64,000 nt of DNA from Mycobacteroides franklinii (GTDB taxonomy: Bacteria > Actinomycetota > Actinomycetes > Mycobacteriales > Mycobacteriaceae), in assembly GCF_002013895.1 (NCBI RefSeq), contig NZ_MAFQ01000007.1:186001-250000 (forward strand), read 5' to 3'. The notes under the pieces were generated by a model. The model worked only from the letters and a program-made list of their open reading frames with translations, made no database searches and was not told the DNA's origin. This document shows, in pieces, positions 16,617 to 27,236 of this stretch; the stretch's first letter is position 1, and every line of letters starts with the position of its first letter. Made by a program: the position numbers and the translations under genes.

Positions 16617-17069
16617 ATGACACGTCCGCCGTTGCCGCCGTTCGATATGGACTCCGCCCGCCAGAAGGTGCGGGCCGCCGAAAACGCGTGGAACACTCGC
16701 GACCCAGAGAGCGTCGCGGCCGCCTACACCGAGGATTCGGTCTGGCGTAACCGCGACGAGTTCATCACCGGCCGCGCCGAGATAATCGCGTTTCTGACCC
16801 GAAAGTGGGCCAACGAGAACGGGTATGCGTTGCGCAAGGAGCTCTGGGGATTCCGGGAGAACCGGATGGCCGTGCGCTTCCAGTACGAGTGGCACGACGA
16901 GGCCGGACAGTGGTGGCGCAGCTACGGCAACGAGCTGTGGGAATTCACCCCGGAGGGCTTGATGTCCCGGCGAGAGGCCAGCATCAACGACACCCCGATC
17001 GCCGACACAGAGCGCCGTATCTTCGGTCCACGGCCCGACGGCGACGAATCGCCGTTGCCGGTCCGCTGA
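16617..17069 (+). CDS. DUF1348 (SnoaL/NTF2-like) protein
   Basis: A 150-residue NTF2-fold protein: [19 protein letters not shown], then [34 protein letters not shown] and [24 protein letters not shown], the complete DUF1348 signature. Function unknown. AAGGAAG precedes the ATG, 13 nt after the flavin-type gene stop, so it is the third gene of the CGNR-controlled operon. It is convergent with gluD, whose stop begins at the next base. Confidence 0.88.
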   Translation: MTRPPLPPFDMDSARQKVRAAENAWNTRDPESVAAAYTEDSVWRNRDEFITGRAEIIAFLTRKWANENGYALRKELWGFRENRMAVRFQYEWHDEAGQWWRSYGNELWEFTPEGLMSRREASINDTPIADTERRIFGPRPDGDESPLPVR

Positions 17070-17933
17070 CTATTCGCCGTAATCCTGGCGCAGATCCTTA
17101 CCGAGGCTCTTTTTCCTCCAGCCCTCGCGCAGCTGACGCTCGACCTTGGTGGCCAGCGAGGACAGTGCGAAGTTGATGACGATCATGATGATCGCGACCA
17201 CGACGAGGGCGGGCAGGTAGTTGCCGTAGTAGGACGCGGATCGGATGCCCGAGCGCACCACCTCGATATAGCCGAAGGCGTAGCCCAGCGCCGAGTCCTT
17301 CAGCGCGATGACCATCTGCGAAATCAGTGCCGGCAGCATCGCGGCAATCGATTGGGGGAGCAGGATGAGTCGCATCATCTGCGACTTGCGCATGCCTAGC
17401 GCTACGGCAGCCTCGGACTGCCCCTTCGGCAGCGACTGGATACCGGAACGCAGGATCTCGGCGATGACCGAACCGTTGTACAGCGACAATCCGGTCACCA
17501 CGGCGGCGAACGCCAGGTACTCGGACGGGAAAACTGCCTGCTGGCCGTACAGGTAGTACGAAAACACCATCAAAATCAGCACGGGGATAGCGCGGAAAAA
17601 CTCCACGAGGGCGCTGGAAATCCAACGCACCGTACGGTGTTCGGAAAGTCGGCCGATGCCGAGCACGGCCCCGAGCACCAGCGCGAAGACGATCGACAAC
17701 GCCGCCGCGCTGATGGTGCCGAACAGGCCCGGCAGGATGTACGTCGTCCATGTGTTCAGGCGCAGGAAGGGTGACCATTTTTCGGCGGTGAGCTGCTCGT
17801 TGGCGATCAAAGTCCAGATTATCCACGCCGCCGCCGCGCCCACCACCACGGCAAACGCGACGGCGATGATCCGATGGAGAGCACGGGCTTTCGGTCCGGG
17901 TGCGTCGTACATGACGGTGGCGCTGCCGGTCAT
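17070..17933 (-). CDS. gluD: glutamate ABC transporter permease GluD
   Basis: A 287-residue MetI-type permease with five or six membrane helices. The cytoplasmic coupling loop [20 protein letters not shown] is the EAA motif that contacts the ATPase. Fourth gene of gluABCD on the minus strand; it overlaps gluC by 4 nt. A charged cytoplasmic tail ([19 protein letters not shown]) closes the protein. Specificity for glutamate is by similarity to the Corynebacterium operon and gene order; other acidic amino acids are possible. Confidence 0.88.
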   Translation of the reverse strand: MTGSATVMYDAPGPKARALHRIIAVAFAVVVGAAAAWIIWTLIANEQLTAEKWSPFLRLNTWTTYILPGLFGTISAAALSIVFALVLGAVLGIGRLSEHRTVRWISSALVEFFRAIPVLILMVFSYYLYGQQAVFPSEYLAFAAVVTGLSLYNGSVIAEILRSGIQSLPKGQSEAAVALGMRKSQMMRLILLPQSIAAMLPALISQMVIALKDSALGYAFGYIEVVRSGIRSASYYGNYLPALVVVAIIMIVINFALSSLATKVERQLREGWRKKSLGKDLRQDYGE

Positions 17934-18613
17934 CGCTTCACCGCCAACCGCTTCGCGAAGTATCCGAATGTCAGCCCGATGGTCAAGGTGATCACCATGT
18001 ATCCCGCCGCGATGATGAGGAAGATCCAGAGGATCTGATCGGCGAACAGCTCAATCTCCGAACGCATCAACAGGGCGGCCTCGGCGACACCGATCGCGGA
18101 GGCGATCGAGGTGTTCTTGACGAGTGCGATCAGCACACTGCCCATCGGGGCAAGGACCGATCGGATGGCCTGCGGCAACACGATGAGAGACAAGACCCGC
18201 GTAAAAGACAATCCGAGAGACCTGGCCGCCTCGGCCTGGCCCAGAGGGACGGTGTTGAAACCTGAGCGCAGCGTCTCACATACGAAAGTCGCTGTGTACA
18301 AGGAGAACCCAAGGACCGACAACCAGAAGTTGTTGTTCTTGATGAAATTGGAGTTCTCGGGTGCCAACGCGATTCCGAGATTCTGATAGAGCCCCACCGA
18401 GCAGAACAGGATGATCAGGGTCAGCGGGGTGTTCCGGATCAGGTTCACGTACCAGGTTCCGAAGGTTCGCATGATTGGCGCCGGCGAGACTCGCAGACCC
18501 GCAAGGATTGTGCCCCAGACAAACGCACCTACCGCCGAGAAGAACGTCAGTTTGAGGGTGGTCCAGAACGCGGGCCACAGCTGCGGACCCATGCTCGCCC
18601 ACAGCGCGTTCAC
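17930..18613 (-). CDS. gluC: glutamate ABC transporter permease GluC
   Basis: A 227-residue His/Glu-family permease with about five helices. The EAA loop reads [20 protein letters not shown]. It pairs with GluD to form the membrane channel. It overlaps gluB and gluD by 4 nt each (ATGA type), so the operon is tightly coupled. Confidence 0.88.
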   Translation of the reverse strand: MNALWASMGPQLWPAFWTTLKLTFFSAVGAFVWGTILAGLRVSPAPIMRTFGTWYVNLIRNTPLTLIILFCSVGLYQNLGIALAPENSNFIKNNNFWLSVLGFSLYTATFVCETLRSGFNTVPLGQAEAARSLGLSFTRVLSLIVLPQAIRSVLAPMGSVLIALVKNTSIASAIGVAEAALLMRSEIELFADQILWIFLIIAAGYMVITLTIGLTFGYFAKRLAVKR

Positions 18614-19647
18614 GCGGCCTCACACACCGCATCGGCGACGGGCTTGGTGCCCGCTATCTTGTCGATCGCGGCCAATGACGGGTCGGGCCGCAACCCATAG
18701 ACGCCGCTTGCGGCGCGCTTTTCCCAATCGTCGATCGTGTTGCCGCCAAGCGCTTCCCGTAGATCGGAGTCCCAGACACCGGTGGCGATCATCTTGTCGA
18801 GTGCGCGATCGATGGCTTCGATGGCCGCGGTATCGCCCTTGGCCAGGCCGATTCCGTACACCTCCCTGGAGAACGGGTCGCCGTTCTTGCGCTCCTTCAT
18901 GGGCTTCCCGATACACAACGGCTTGCTCAGCTCGTAGTTCATCTGAATCAGCTTGAACTCGCCCTCGTAGCGCTTGGCGTATCCGGCCAGGATCGTCTCG
19001 TCGGTGGTGAGCGCGTCGACCTTGCCGCGCCGCAGCGCCTCCACACACGAGGAGTACGAGTCGAACTCCTGCAGTTGGGTACCGGGTAGCAGGTTCTTGA
19101 CGTTTTGCGCGGGCGTCGAGCCGGACACCGAGCACAGTTTCTTGCCCCGGTTCAGGTCATCGAGCTTGGTCAGTGAATCATCGGCCTTGCGCACCAGAAG
19201 CCCTTGGTAGGTAATGAGATACGGGCCGGCGAACGAGACCTTCTGCGCTCGGCTGTAGTTGATCGAGTAACTCCCGGCGATCATGTCCACCGTGCCGTTG
19301 TCGATGAGCTGCTCGCGCTGTGCCGAGGGGGTCTCGTACCAACGGATGGTCGGGTGTTTGACGCCCAGCTCGTCGGCGACGGCGTTGACAACGTATTCGG
19401 AGATCTTGACGTCGAAGCCACTCATCTTCTTGTCGGGGTGTTGCAGGCCCACGCCCGGCTGGTCGAACTTGGTGCCGAGGATGACGGTGCCGCCGCGGAT
19501 CGACCCGAGTAGTTGGCGTGGTTCGGTGCTGCCGCACGAACTGATCAGTGCGGTGATCATGGCGAGAGCTGCCACCAGGGCGGTGTGCCGTCGCCTGCGT
19601 GTATGAGCTTCTTCGCGCGAACGGCTCGTCAGTGCCTGAGGAATCAA
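18610..19647 (-). CDS. gluB: glutamate-binding lipoprotein GluB
   Basis: A 345-residue type 2 periplasmic-binding protein. The signal segment [19 protein letters not shown] ends in lipobox ISSC, so it is anchored outside the membrane. Ligand-domain landmarks: [33 protein letters not shown] and [10 protein letters not shown]. The C-terminal 60 residues form an extra tail beyond the bilobed domain. The start is a TTG overlapping the gluA stop; no better start precedes the signal peptide. Confidence 0.88.
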   Translation of the reverse strand: MIPQALTSRSREEAHTRRRRHTALVAALAMITALISSCGSTEPRQLLGSIRGGTVILGTKFDQPGVGLQHPDKKMSGFDVKISEYVVNAVADELGVKHPTIRWYETPSAQREQLIDNGTVDMIAGSYSINYSRAQKVSFAGPYLITYQGLLVRKADDSLTKLDDLNRGKKLCSVSGSTPAQNVKNLLPGTQLQEFDSYSSCVEALRRGKVDALTTDETILAGYAKRYEGEFKLIQMNYELSKPLCIGKPMKERKNGDPFSREVYGIGLAKGDTAAIEAIDRALDKMIATGVWDSDLREALGGNTIDDWEKRAASGVYGLRPDPSLAAIDKIAGTKPVADAVCEAA

Positions 19648-20432
19648 TGCCCGAGGATCTTTCCGAGGAAATCCTTGGCGCGTTCGGACTTCGGGTTGGT
19701 GAAGAAGCTCTCCGGGTCGGAATCCTCGACAATCGCCCCGTCGGCCATGAAAATGACGCGATCGGCCGCCTTGCGCGCGAACCCCATTTCGTGGGTGACC
19801 ACCAGCATCGTCATACCCTCTTTGGCCAGCGAGACCATCACGTCGAGAACTTCGTTGACCATCTCGGGGTCGAGCGCTGAGGTGGGCTCGTCGAACAGCA
19901 TGACCTTGGGGCCCATGGCCAGTGATCGGGCGATGGCGACGCGCTGCTGCTGGCCGCCCGACAGTTGTGCTGGGTACTTGTCTTTCTGGCTGGCGATGCC
20001 GACGCGATCAAGCAGCTCGATCGCGCGCGTGCGCGCCGTTTCCTTATCGTGCTTGCGCACCTTGATCGGTGCCAGCGTCACGTTGTCCAGGATTGTTTTG
20101 TGTGAGAACAGGTTGAAGGACTGGAAAACCATCCCGACCTCCGCGCGCAGGTGCGCCAGAGCGCGTCCCTCTTCGGGGAGTACGTCACCGTCGATCCGGA
20201 TGGTGCCGCTGTCGATGGGTTCGAGACGGTTGATGGTGCGACACAGAGTCGACTTGCCCGAGCCGGAGGGGCCGAGGATCACGACCACCTGACCGCGTGG
20301 GATCTCGAGGGTGATGTCCTTGAGCACGTGTAGGTCGCCGAAATGCTTGTCGACATGCTCAAGAGAGATCATTGGGATGCTTGTTGCGGAGGAATTAGCC
20401 CCGCTCGTTGACGTGTCGGTACTCACCGGCAT
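19644..20432 (-). CDS. gluA: glutamate ABC transporter ATPase GluA
   Basis: A 262-residue ABC ATPase: Walker [11 protein letters not shown]-loop VFQSFNLF, signature LSGGQQQR, Walker [13 protein letters not shown] and H-loop THEMG. It powers the GluBCD importer. The start at 20432 was chosen because TATTGT (20439-20444) ends 6 nt before the ATG, a leaderless promoter; ATG 20372 ([11 protein letters not shown]), where family similarity starts, is the alternative. It is the first gene of the operon. Confidence 0.92.
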   Translation of the reverse strand: MPVSTDTSTSGANSSATSIPMISLEHVDKHFGDLHVLKDITLEIPRGQVVVILGPSGSGKSTLCRTINRLEPIDSGTIRIDGDVLPEEGRALAHLRAEVGMVFQSFNLFSHKTILDNVTLAPIKVRKHDKETARTRAIELLDRVGIASQKDKYPAQLSGGQQQRVAIARSLAMGPKVMLFDEPTSALDPEMVNEVLDVMVSLAKEGMTMLVVTHEMGFARKAADRVIFMADGAIVEDSDPESFFTNPKSERAKDFLGKILGH

Positions 20433-20554
20433 GGTCAGACAATACGGGTTCCTCACACGTCTGCAGCGCGGAACGAATGGGGCCGCGAATTCGGCGGCGG
20501 GCGATCGGATGTGCGACGTGGGCGGCTGTAGCAAACATCTGCCATACTGGGTGT

Positions 20555-21022
20555 ATGCGGGCGCGGCGACGGTCTTCCTTCGACGGTCCGCGAACCAAGG
20601 CATTCGCACGGGTGATGGCATCTGTTCTGTTCATCGCATCTTTTCCGGTAGCGGTCGTTAACGGGGCAACTTACTGGGGTTGGATTGTGGCGAGTCTTGG
20701 GCTGGTGTTCGGGTTGTTTTTGCTGCCCAGCTCGCTAATGCGTTTGGCCACGCCATCGGGGCAGGTGACGGTCGATACGGGGCTACATCTGCGCGACACA
20801 GAGATTCTCGAGCGGCCGCGTCCCCGGCGGGATATCTCGTTCGTAGTCGTCACTGGGCTGATCTGCGTGGCTGTCTTGGTGGCTCTTCGTGAGCTGTTCG
20901 TAGAACCCACACTTCCCGGGGCGTGGTTCGGTGCCGGCTGGTGGATGTGGATCAGCGTCAGCGCCGTCTACTGCATCGACGAGTGGTGGCAGGGTCGGCA
21001 TGTTCCGGAGCGGGAGTCGTGA
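20555..21022 (+). CDS. membrane protein of unknown function
   Basis: A 155-residue protein with an Arg-rich start, two helices at about residues 17-56 ([19 protein letters not shown] and [19 protein letters not shown]) and two near the C-terminus, ending [18 protein letters not shown]. No family recognised. The ATG at 20555 follows CATACT by 6 nt, a leaderless layout; a much longer upstream frame has no coding character. Divergent from gluA and 55 nt before miaB. Confidence 0.65.
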   Translation: MRARRRSSFDGPRTKAFARVMASVLFIASFPVAVVNGATYWGWIVASLGLVFGLFLLPSSLMRLATPSGQVTVDTGLHLRDTEILERPRPRRDISFVVVTGLICVAVLVALRELFVEPTLPGAWFGAGWWMWISVSAVYCIDEWWQGRHVPERES

Positions 21023-21077
21023 AGCGTCGTCAATCGGCGCCGGAAACCACCTGAACGCGGGCACGTACCATAAGCCG

Positions 21078-22601
21078 GTGACCAGTACCGCGACTTCCGA
21101 GCAATTGGCGGTCCGGACGTACCAGGTCCGGACCTACGGCTGTCAGATGAACGTGCACGACTCCGAGCGGGTGTCGGGCCTTCTGGATGCGGCCGGATAC
21201 GTCAAGGCCGCCGATGGCACCGACGCCGACATCGTCATCTTCAACACCTGCGCGGTGCGTGAGAATGCCGACAACAAGCTGTACGGAAACATCAGCCACC
21301 TCGCGCCCCGCAAGGCCGCCAACCCGAACATGCAGATCGCGGTCGGCGGATGCCTTGCGCAGAAGGACCGTGAGGGCATGCTCGCCAAAGCGTCGTGGGT
21401 AGACGTCGTCTTCGGCACCCACAACATTGGCTCGCTGCCCGCGCTGTTGGAACGCGCACGCCACAACAACGAGGCTCAGGTCGAGATCGTCGAGGCCCTT
21501 GAGCACTTTCCGTCGGCGCTGCCGGCGACCCGCGAATCGGCCTATGCGGCGTGGGTGTCGATCTCGGTGGGCTGCAACAACACCTGCACCTTCTGCATCG
21601 TTCCCTCCTTGCGGGGCAAGGAGATCGACCGCCGCCCGGGAGACATCCTCGGTGAAGTACAGGCTTTGGTGGACCAGGGCGTGCTCGAGGTGACGTTGCT
21701 CGGGCAGAACGTGAATGCCTACGGCATCAACTTCGCCGATCCCGAGATTCCCCGGGACCGTGGTGCTTTCGCTGACCTATTGCGTGCCTGCGGTCGCATC
21801 GAGGGACTGGAACGCGTGCGATTCACCTCTCCGCATCCCGCCGAATTCACCGACGATGTCATCGAGGCGATGGCACAAACCCCCAATGTGTGTCCGCAGT
21901 TGCACATGCCGCTGCAGTCCGGTTCGGATCGCATCCTCAAGGCGATGCGCCGTTCCTATCGGTCCGAGCGCTTCCTGTCGATCATCGACAACGTGCGGGC
22001 GGCCATGCCGGACGCCGCGATCACCACCGACATCATTGTCGGCTTTCCGGGCGAGACCGAAGAGGACTTCCAGCAGACCCTTGAGGTTGTGCGGCGGGCA
22101 CGTTTCTGTAGCGCCTTTACGTTCCAGTACTCGATCCGGCCAGGTACCCCGGCTGCGGAGCTTCCCGATCAGCTGCCGAAATCCGTTGTGCAGGAACGCT
22201 ATGAACGCCTTATCGCGCTGCAGGAATCCATCACGCTCGAGGAGAATCAGAAACAGATCGGTCGCACGATCGAGGTGCTGATCGCCACCGGCGAAGGGCG
22301 CAAGGACGGCGAGACCGCCCGGATGAGTGGGCGAGCCCGCGATGGCCGTCTGGTGCATTTCCGGCCGCAAGGACAACTCGACGGGGCCCTGCGTCCCGGC
22401 GACGTCATCACCGTCGAGGTGACCGGCGCCGCGCCGCACCATCTGATCGCCGACGGGGGAGTGCTCGGTCACCGCCGCACCCGTGCGGGCGACGCACACG
22501 AATCGGGCACGAAGCCCAGTACCCCGGGGATTGGCTTGGGGATGCCCGGAATCGGGGCCCCGAAGACAGAGCAGATTGAGGTTGCAGGGTGCGGGCTATG
22601 A
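21078..22601 (+). CDS. miaB: MiaB, tRNA-2-methylthio-N6-dimethylallyladenosine synthase
   Basis: A 507-residue radical SAM methylthiotransferase. The N-terminal domain holds the auxiliary cluster Cys in YGCQMN, NTCAVR and GGCLAQ; the radical SAM motif is [12 protein letters not shown]; a TRAM domain follows (about residues 370-440). It adds 2-methylthio at A37 of tRNAs prepared by MiaA (25423). The GTG at 21078 lies 6 nt after TACCAT (21066-21071), so the mRNA is probably leaderless. It overlaps the next gene as ATGA. Confidence 0.96.
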   Translation: MTSTATSEQLAVRTYQVRTYGCQMNVHDSERVSGLLDAAGYVKAADGTDADIVIFNTCAVRENADNKLYGNISHLAPRKAANPNMQIAVGGCLAQKDREGMLAKASWVDVVFGTHNIGSLPALLERARHNNEAQVEIVEALEHFPSALPATRESAYAAWVSISVGCNNTCTFCIVPSLRGKEIDRRPGDILGEVQALVDQGVLEVTLLGQNVNAYGINFADPEIPRDRGAFADLLRACGRIEGLERVRFTSPHPAEFTDDVIEAMAQTPNVCPQLHMPLQSGSDRILKAMRRSYRSERFLSIIDNVRAAMPDAAITTDIIVGFPGETEEDFQQTLEVVRRARFCSAFTFQYSIRPGTPAAELPDQLPKSVVQERYERLIALQESITLEENQKQIGRTIEVLIATGEGRKDGETARMSGRARDGRLVHFRPQGQLDGALRPGDVITVEVTGAAPHHLIADGGVLGHRRTRAGDAHESGTKPSTPGIGLGMPGIGAPKTEQIEVAGCGL

Positions 22602-23203
22602 GTGACTCCGAATCGGGAAAAGAAGACGCCGAATTTGATGAGTTCGCGGCGTTTCAGAAGGATATCGACGCGGCCGAAAAAAAGGTTGCCGGCGAAATCG
22701 ATCCCGGCGCCCGCGCCATGGTGGTCGCGGTCCTGGTCTTCGCGCTGCTGCTGACCTTCGTGCTCCCACACACCGGTCATGCCAGAGGATTCGACGTTCT
22801 GGTGAACGGCGCGATTGCCGATCAGGAATCCGTGCGGGTGCCGTCCCGGATCTTCGTGTGGCTCGCGATGATCTTCGGTGTCGGGTTCTCCATGCTGGCA
22901 CTGCTGACGCGCCGATGGGTGCTGTCCTGGATTGCGCTGGCAGGCTCGTTCGTCTCCAGCGTGATTGGCATGTTGGCGATCTGGACGCGTCAGACCGCTG
23001 GAACCGGGCATCCGGGCCCGGGGATCGGGCTGGTGATCGCCTGGATCGCCGTCATCTTGCTGACCTTCCACTGGGCGCGCGTGGTCTGGTCACGCACCGC
23101 GGTGCAGCTGGCAGCCGAGCAGGAGCGGCGCGAGGCCGCCAAGCGCGATCAGCGCAGCTTCCTTGATGACGCCTTCGAGGACGACGAGGACCGGGACAAG
23201 TAG
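22598..23203 (+). CDS. Rv2732c-like membrane protein
   Basis: About 201 residues: acidic N-terminus, helices at about 40-60, 85-108, 112-130 and 147-163, and a charged C-terminus ([20 protein letters not shown]). The homologue in M. tuberculosis also follows miaB. The ATG overlaps the miaB stop (ATGA), which points to coupled translation. Function unknown. Confidence 0.8.
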   Translation: MSDSESGKEDAEFDEFAAFQKDIDAAEKKVAGEIDPGARAMVVAVLVFALLLTFVLPHTGHARGFDVLVNGAIADQESVRVPSRIFVWLAMIFGVGFSMLALLTRRWVLSWIALAGSFVSSVIGMLAIWTRQTAGTGHPGPGIGLVIAWIAVILLTFHWARVVWSRTAVQLAAEQERREAAKRDQRSFLDDAFEDDEDRDK

Positions 23204-23212
23204 TACGGGTAG

Positions 23213-24568
23213 CTAGCGCGACCGGCTCTTGACCGCCGCCACCGCGGCGTCGGCCCATTCCTGCCACTGCTGGGCGCTGGCCCGTGCCTTCTCGGCATCC
23301 TTGGTCTTGCCTGCGGCCTCGGCCTTGGCGGCCTGCTCCTCGAACTGGCGGGCACGAATACGGAACTGTTCGGCACGTGCCTCGGCCTCGGGGTCACCCC
23401 AGCTGGACTCGCCGGCCTCGCGCACCCTCTTCTCCACCGCACGCAGCCGCCGTTCCAGATCGGCCTGCTGCTCGCGCGGAACCTTTCCGATGGCGTCCCA
23501 CTTGTCACCGATAGCGCGCAGCGCCGCCCGGGCACCGTCGACATCGGTGTCCGGATCGATCTTCTCCGCTTCAACCAGCAGCGCGCGCTTGGCGTCCGCG
23601 TTCGCCACGAATTCGGCGTCACGGGAGGCGGATTCGGCGTTGCGGGCGGCGAAGAATTTGTCCTGAGCGGCCTTGAAGCGGTGCCACAGGTTGTCGTCGG
23701 TCTCCCGGGGTGCCCGCCCGGCGGCCTTCCAGTCGTTGAGCAGATTGCGGAAGGTCGCAGCGGTGGCGCCCCAATCTGTGGAGTCCGATAGCGCCTCGGC
23801 CTGCTTACAGAGGTCTTCCTTCTTCTCCCGAGCCCCGGCGCGTTCGCGATCCAGCTCGGCGAAATGGGCTCCGCGTCTGCGGTTGAACGTCTCACGCGCC
23901 GTCGAGTACCGCTTCCACAGCACATCGTCGGTCTTGCGGTCGACACCGTGGATCGATTTCCACTCGTCGAGGATCACGCGGATCCGATCACCCGCGGCCT
24001 TCCACTGTGTGGAATTGGTGGCCAGTTCCTCGGCTTCGGCGGCGAGCTCCTCCTTGCGAGAAATGCTCGCCGAGCGGGCCTCGTCGCGCTGCGCACGCGC
24101 CGCTGCGGCCTGAGCGTCCGCGGACTCCGTCAGCGCCGACAGCCGCGCCGACAGGGAGTCCACGTCACCGAGCACCGCTGCCGTGGGCAGCGTCTCGGCG
24201 AGGTGCTCAGCGGCCGTTTTGATCTTGCGTGCGTCACCCGACCCCGATCCGAGTCGCAGCTCCAGCAGCTGGATCTCCGTCTCCAGATCTTCGAATCGGC
24301 GTCCGAAATGCGCATATGCCGCGGCGGCGTCCCCGGCCTGCCACGACCCGATCTGACGCTCGCCGGCGCTCGTGATCAGCCAGACCGTGCCGTCATCGTC
24401 CACCCGACCGAACTTGTGTGGATCGACATGATGAGCCGCGGGGGCAGGCGCCGCTGCGGCGGGACGCCGCGGCACCGGATGAGGTTTCGGCCCCGGCCGG
24501 GGGACGGGGGTAACTCCGGCCTGGGGGGCGGGAGTGACATTTTCTTGCTGTGATGACTGATCCGGCAT
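23213..24568 (-). CDS. DUF349 coiled-coil protein (Rv2731-like)
   Basis: A 451-residue protein: Pro/Ala-rich N-terminal 60 residues, a short [20 protein letters not shown] segment, then repeated DUF349 units with conserved Trp ([51 protein letters not shown]) in a long charged coiled coil. DUF349 proteins are often nucleic acid- or ribosome-associated; the function here is not known. It is convergent with the membrane-protein gene, 9 nt apart. Confidence 0.85.
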   Translation of the reverse strand: MPDQSSQQENVTPAPQAGVTPVPRPGPKPHPVPRRPAAAAPAPAAHHVDPHKFGRVDDDGTVWLITSAGERQIGSWQAGDAAAAYAHFGRRFEDLETEIQLLELRLGSGSGDARKIKTAAEHLAETLPTAAVLGDVDSLSARLSALTESADAQAAAARAQRDEARSASISRKEELAAEAEELATNSTQWKAAGDRIRVILDEWKSIHGVDRKTDDVLWKRYSTARETFNRRRGAHFAELDRERAGAREKKEDLCKQAEALSDSTDWGATAATFRNLLNDWKAAGRAPRETDDNLWHRFKAAQDKFFAARNAESASRDAEFVANADAKRALLVEAEKIDPDTDVDGARAALRAIGDKWDAIGKVPREQQADLERRLRAVEKRVREAGESSWGDPEAEARAEQFRIRARQFEEQAAKAEAAGKTKDAEKARASAQQWQEWADAAVAAVKSRSR

Positions 24569-24693
24569 CGAAACCTCTTCCTACAATTGTTGCCGCGCAG
24601 CACGGCGCCCTAAGCTCACTACACCGTTCATTCAAACAGGTGTCATCGCCACACGGGCGAACATATGCCAGATGATTCCGCAAGGAGGCCGCG

Positions 24694-24741
24694 ATGTCCG
24701 AGGTGGATATCGCGTTGACCCCGCCTCTGAAGGCCACGTAG
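24694..24741 (+). CDS. 15-codon leader ORF with strong Shine-Dalgarno
   Basis: ATG at 24694 opens MSEVDIALTPPLKAT and stops at TAG 24739-24741. AAGGAGG (24682-24688) sits 5 nt before the ATG, one of the best ribosome-binding sites in the window, while the next gene starts at GTG 24746, 4 nt after this stop, with no site of its own. It may be a leader peptide coupling translation to the downstream gene. Alternatively the site serves the downstream gene in some other way. Confidence 0.45.
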   Translation: MSEVDIALTPPLKAT

Positions 24742-24745
24742 GGCT

Positions 24746-25423
24746 GTGGATCTGTCGATAGCGATCTGCCCGTCGACCCCGCTGCTGGTGCCCGAGTTGG
24801 GCGGGGACGTCGCCGAGGAAACCGCTGACCTGCGTGAGGCCGCCACCACGGCGGCGCGAAGTCTTCCGGCACGATGGATCGCCATCGGTGTGGGGGCCGG
24901 CCGCTACAGCGGTGAGGTGTCGGGCACCTTCGCCGGATACGGGGTTGACGTGCGCGTCTCACTAGGCCCGGCCGCTGTGCCTATCGAACCCGTCGAGCTG
25001 CCGTTACCGGTGCTCATCGCCGGGTGGCTGCGTGCGCGCGCGGGAGCCGGCGAGGTCGAGGTGCGGCTTGTCGGTGCCGCTCACGGTGACGGCGTCGCCG
25101 TGGGGCGGGCGTTGCGCGTCGAGATCGAGGCGCAGCCGAAGCCCCCGGGCGTGCTCATCGTCGCCGATGGCGCCAACACCCTCACCGACAAGGCGCCCGG
25201 TGGCTACCGGCCCCACGCCCAACAGGCGCAGCTCGCCCTCGTCGACGCGCTGACGCGGGGAGATGCAGCCTCGTTGCACCACTCACCGGATGTCATCACC
25301 GGGAGCGCCGCCTACCAGGTGCTTGCCGGATTGGTGGGGTCAGACGCCGTCGAGGCGCGCTGCCTCTACCAAGGGTCTCCGCACGGGGTCGGGTACTTCG
25401 CGGGCACCTGGCAGGTGTCGTGA
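24746..25423 (+). CDS. class III extradiol dioxygenase-like protein (Rv2728c-like)
   Basis: A 225-residue Ala-rich protein conserved beside miaA in mycobacteria. The opening [15 protein letters not shown] and [37 protein letters not shown] resemble the LigB fold of class III extradiol dioxygenases, but the metal ligands cannot be assigned with confidence. The GTG start depends on the upstream micro-ORF for a ribosome-binding site. The stop overlaps the miaA start region (GTGATG). Confidence 0.7.
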   Translation: MDLSIAICPSTPLLVPELGGDVAEETADLREAATTAARSLPARWIAIGVGAGRYSGEVSGTFAGYGVDVRVSLGPAAVPIEPVELPLPVLIAGWLRARAGAGEVEVRLVGAAHGDGVAVGRALRVEIEAQPKPPGVLIVADGANTLTDKAPGGYRPHAQQAQLALVDALTRGDAASLHHSPDVITGSAAYQVLAGLVGSDAVEARCLYQGSPHGVGYFAGTWQVS

Positions 25424-26352
25424 TGCGGCCCATAGCCGTCATCGGTCCCACCGCCACCGGCAAGTCGGCGCTCGCATTGGATCTGGCCGAGCGGCTGGGC
25501 GGAGAGATCGTCAACGCCGACGCGATGCAGCTGTATCGCGGCATGGATATCGGCACGGCCAAGGTGCCGGATGCCGAACGCCGGGGCATCGTGCACCACA
25601 TGCTCGACGTGCTCGAGGTGACCGAGACCGCCACCGTGGCCACCTATCAGGAACAGGCTGTCGCGACAATCGACGACATCCGGTCACGGGGGCACGTGCC
25701 GGTGATCGTCGGCGGATCCATGATGTATGTCCAGGCTTTGCTTGATGATTGGGCCTTTCCGGCCACGGATGCGCAGGTCCGCGCGCGTTGGGAGGAACGG
25801 CTGGCGCAGATCGGTGTCGCCGCGCTGCATGCCGAGCTCGCCGCGCGCGACCCGGCAGCGGCCACGATCATCCTGCCCACCGACGGGCGTCGTACGGTGC
25901 GCGCGCTGGAGGTGATCGAGCTCACCGGTCAGCCGTTCGCGGCCTCGGCGCCTACCATCGGCCCACCGCGATGGGACACATTGATCGTCGGATTGGATTG
26001 GGAGACCGAGAAACTCGACGAACGGATCGCGCGGCGCACGGATCTGATGTTCGAACAGGGGTTTGTCGCGGAGGTCCAGCATCTGCTGGGTGTCGGATTG
26101 CGTGACGGTGTGACTGCATCGCGTGCCATTGGATACGCGCAGGTCATCGCGGCTTTGGAGGCTGGGGGAGGAGCCGATGAGCTGGCGCAGGCACGGGAAC
26201 TGACGTTCATCGGCACCCGCCGCTACGTTCGTCGTCAGCGATCGTGGTTCGGACGCGATCATCGCGTCACATGGCTGGCGGGCGGGTCCGCGGAGACCGG
26301 CGGGCTGGCGGGCGAAATCGAGTCGCGCTGGCGCCTATCCTCGAATACGTGA
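25423..26352 (+). CDS. miaA: MiaA, tRNA dimethylallyltransferase
   Basis: About 309 residues: Walker [15 protein letters not shown], then [17 protein letters not shown] (substrate contacts) and [14 protein letters not shown], as in bacterial MiaA. It transfers dimethylallyl to N6 of A37 in tRNAs reading U-starting codons, preparing the substrate of MiaB. The start is ATG 25423 or the adjacent GTG 25420; the ATG overlaps the upstream stop. Its stop overlaps the dapF GTG, giving a tight miaA-dapF-hflX operon. Confidence 0.95.
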   Translation: MRPIAVIGPTATGKSALALDLAERLGGEIVNADAMQLYRGMDIGTAKVPDAERRGIVHHMLDVLEVTETATVATYQEQAVATIDDIRSRGHVPVIVGGSMMYVQALLDDWAFPATDAQVRARWEERLAQIGVAALHAELAARDPAAATIILPTDGRRTVRALEVIELTGQPFAASAPTIGPPRWDTLIVGLDWETEKLDERIARRTDLMFEQGFVAEVQHLLGVGLRDGVTASRAIGYAQVIAALEAGGGADELAQARELTFIGTRRYVRRQRSWFGRDHRVTWLAGGSAETGGLAGEIESRWRLSSNT

Positions 26353-27236
26353 AGTTCACCAAGGGCCACGGCACCCAGAACGATTTCGTGGTGCTGCCGG
26401 ATGTCCACATCAAACGTGACCTGTCGGTGGCTGCCGTGCAGACGCTATGTGACCGGCAACGCGGTCTGGGCGCCGATGGCGTGCTGCGCGTGACCACCGT
26501 GGGCGCCGCCCTGGAGGGCGGGGTACTGACCGAGAAACCTGCCGGGGTGGGCAGCGAAGACTGGTTCATGGACTACCGCAATGCGGACGGTTCGATAGCC
26601 GAGATGTGCGGAAACGGCGTACGGGTGTTCGCCCATTACCTGCGTTCGGTGGGACTGGAACACCGCGATGAGTTCGTGGTCGCGTCGCTGGCCGGCCCGC
26701 GGCCGGTGCGCATCAATTCCTGGAGCCAACTCACGGCCGATATCACCGTCGACATGGGGCCGGTGAAGGAATTCGGTACGGGTGAGGCCACCGTCGGCGG
26801 TCGCCGATTCTCCGGTTTGGCCATCGACGTGGGCAATCCGCATCTGGCCTGCGTGGATGCGGATCTGACCACCGAGCAGCTACGCATGCTCGATGTGGCC
26901 GCACCGGTCACGTTCGACCAGCAGCTGTTTCCCGACGGGGTCAATGTCGAGGTGCTGACGGCGCCGTCCGCGGGGCCGGCGGGCGCCGTGCACATGCGGG
27001 TTCATGAACGCGGTGTCGGTGAGACACGTTCCTGCGGGACAGGGACCGTTGCGGCCGCCTATGCGGCACTGCGACACCGTGGAGACCAGACCGGCGAGAT
27101 CGTGGTCAACATCCCCGGTGGGCAGGTTCGGGTGACGATCACCAACGAATCCAGCTTCCTGCGCGGGCCTTCTATGTTGCTGGCCGATGGCGATATTTCT
27201 GACGAATGGTGGGGCGGCATTGGCGCCTGTGGATAA
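26349..27236 (+). CDS. dapF: DapF, diaminopimelate epimerase
   Basis: A 295-residue two-domain epimerase. The two catalytic Cys are in [10 protein letters not shown] (Cys87) and TRSCGTGT (Cys229). It interconverts LL- and meso-diaminopimelate for lysine and peptidoglycan synthesis. [12 protein letters not shown] is the conserved start; GTG 26349 overlaps the miaA stop. hflX begins within its last codons. Confidence 0.97.
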   Translation: MKFTKGHGTQNDFVVLPDVHIKRDLSVAAVQTLCDRQRGLGADGVLRVTTVGAALEGGVLTEKPAGVGSEDWFMDYRNADGSIAEMCGNGVRVFAHYLRSVGLEHRDEFVVASLAGPRPVRINSWSQLTADITVDMGPVKEFGTGEATVGGRRFSGLAIDVGNPHLACVDADLTTEQLRMLDVAAPVTFDQQLFPDGVNVEVLTAPSAGPAGAVHMRVHERGVGETRSCGTGTVAAAYAALRHRGDQTGEIVVNIPGGQVRVTITNESSFLRGPSMLLADGDISDEWWGGIGACG

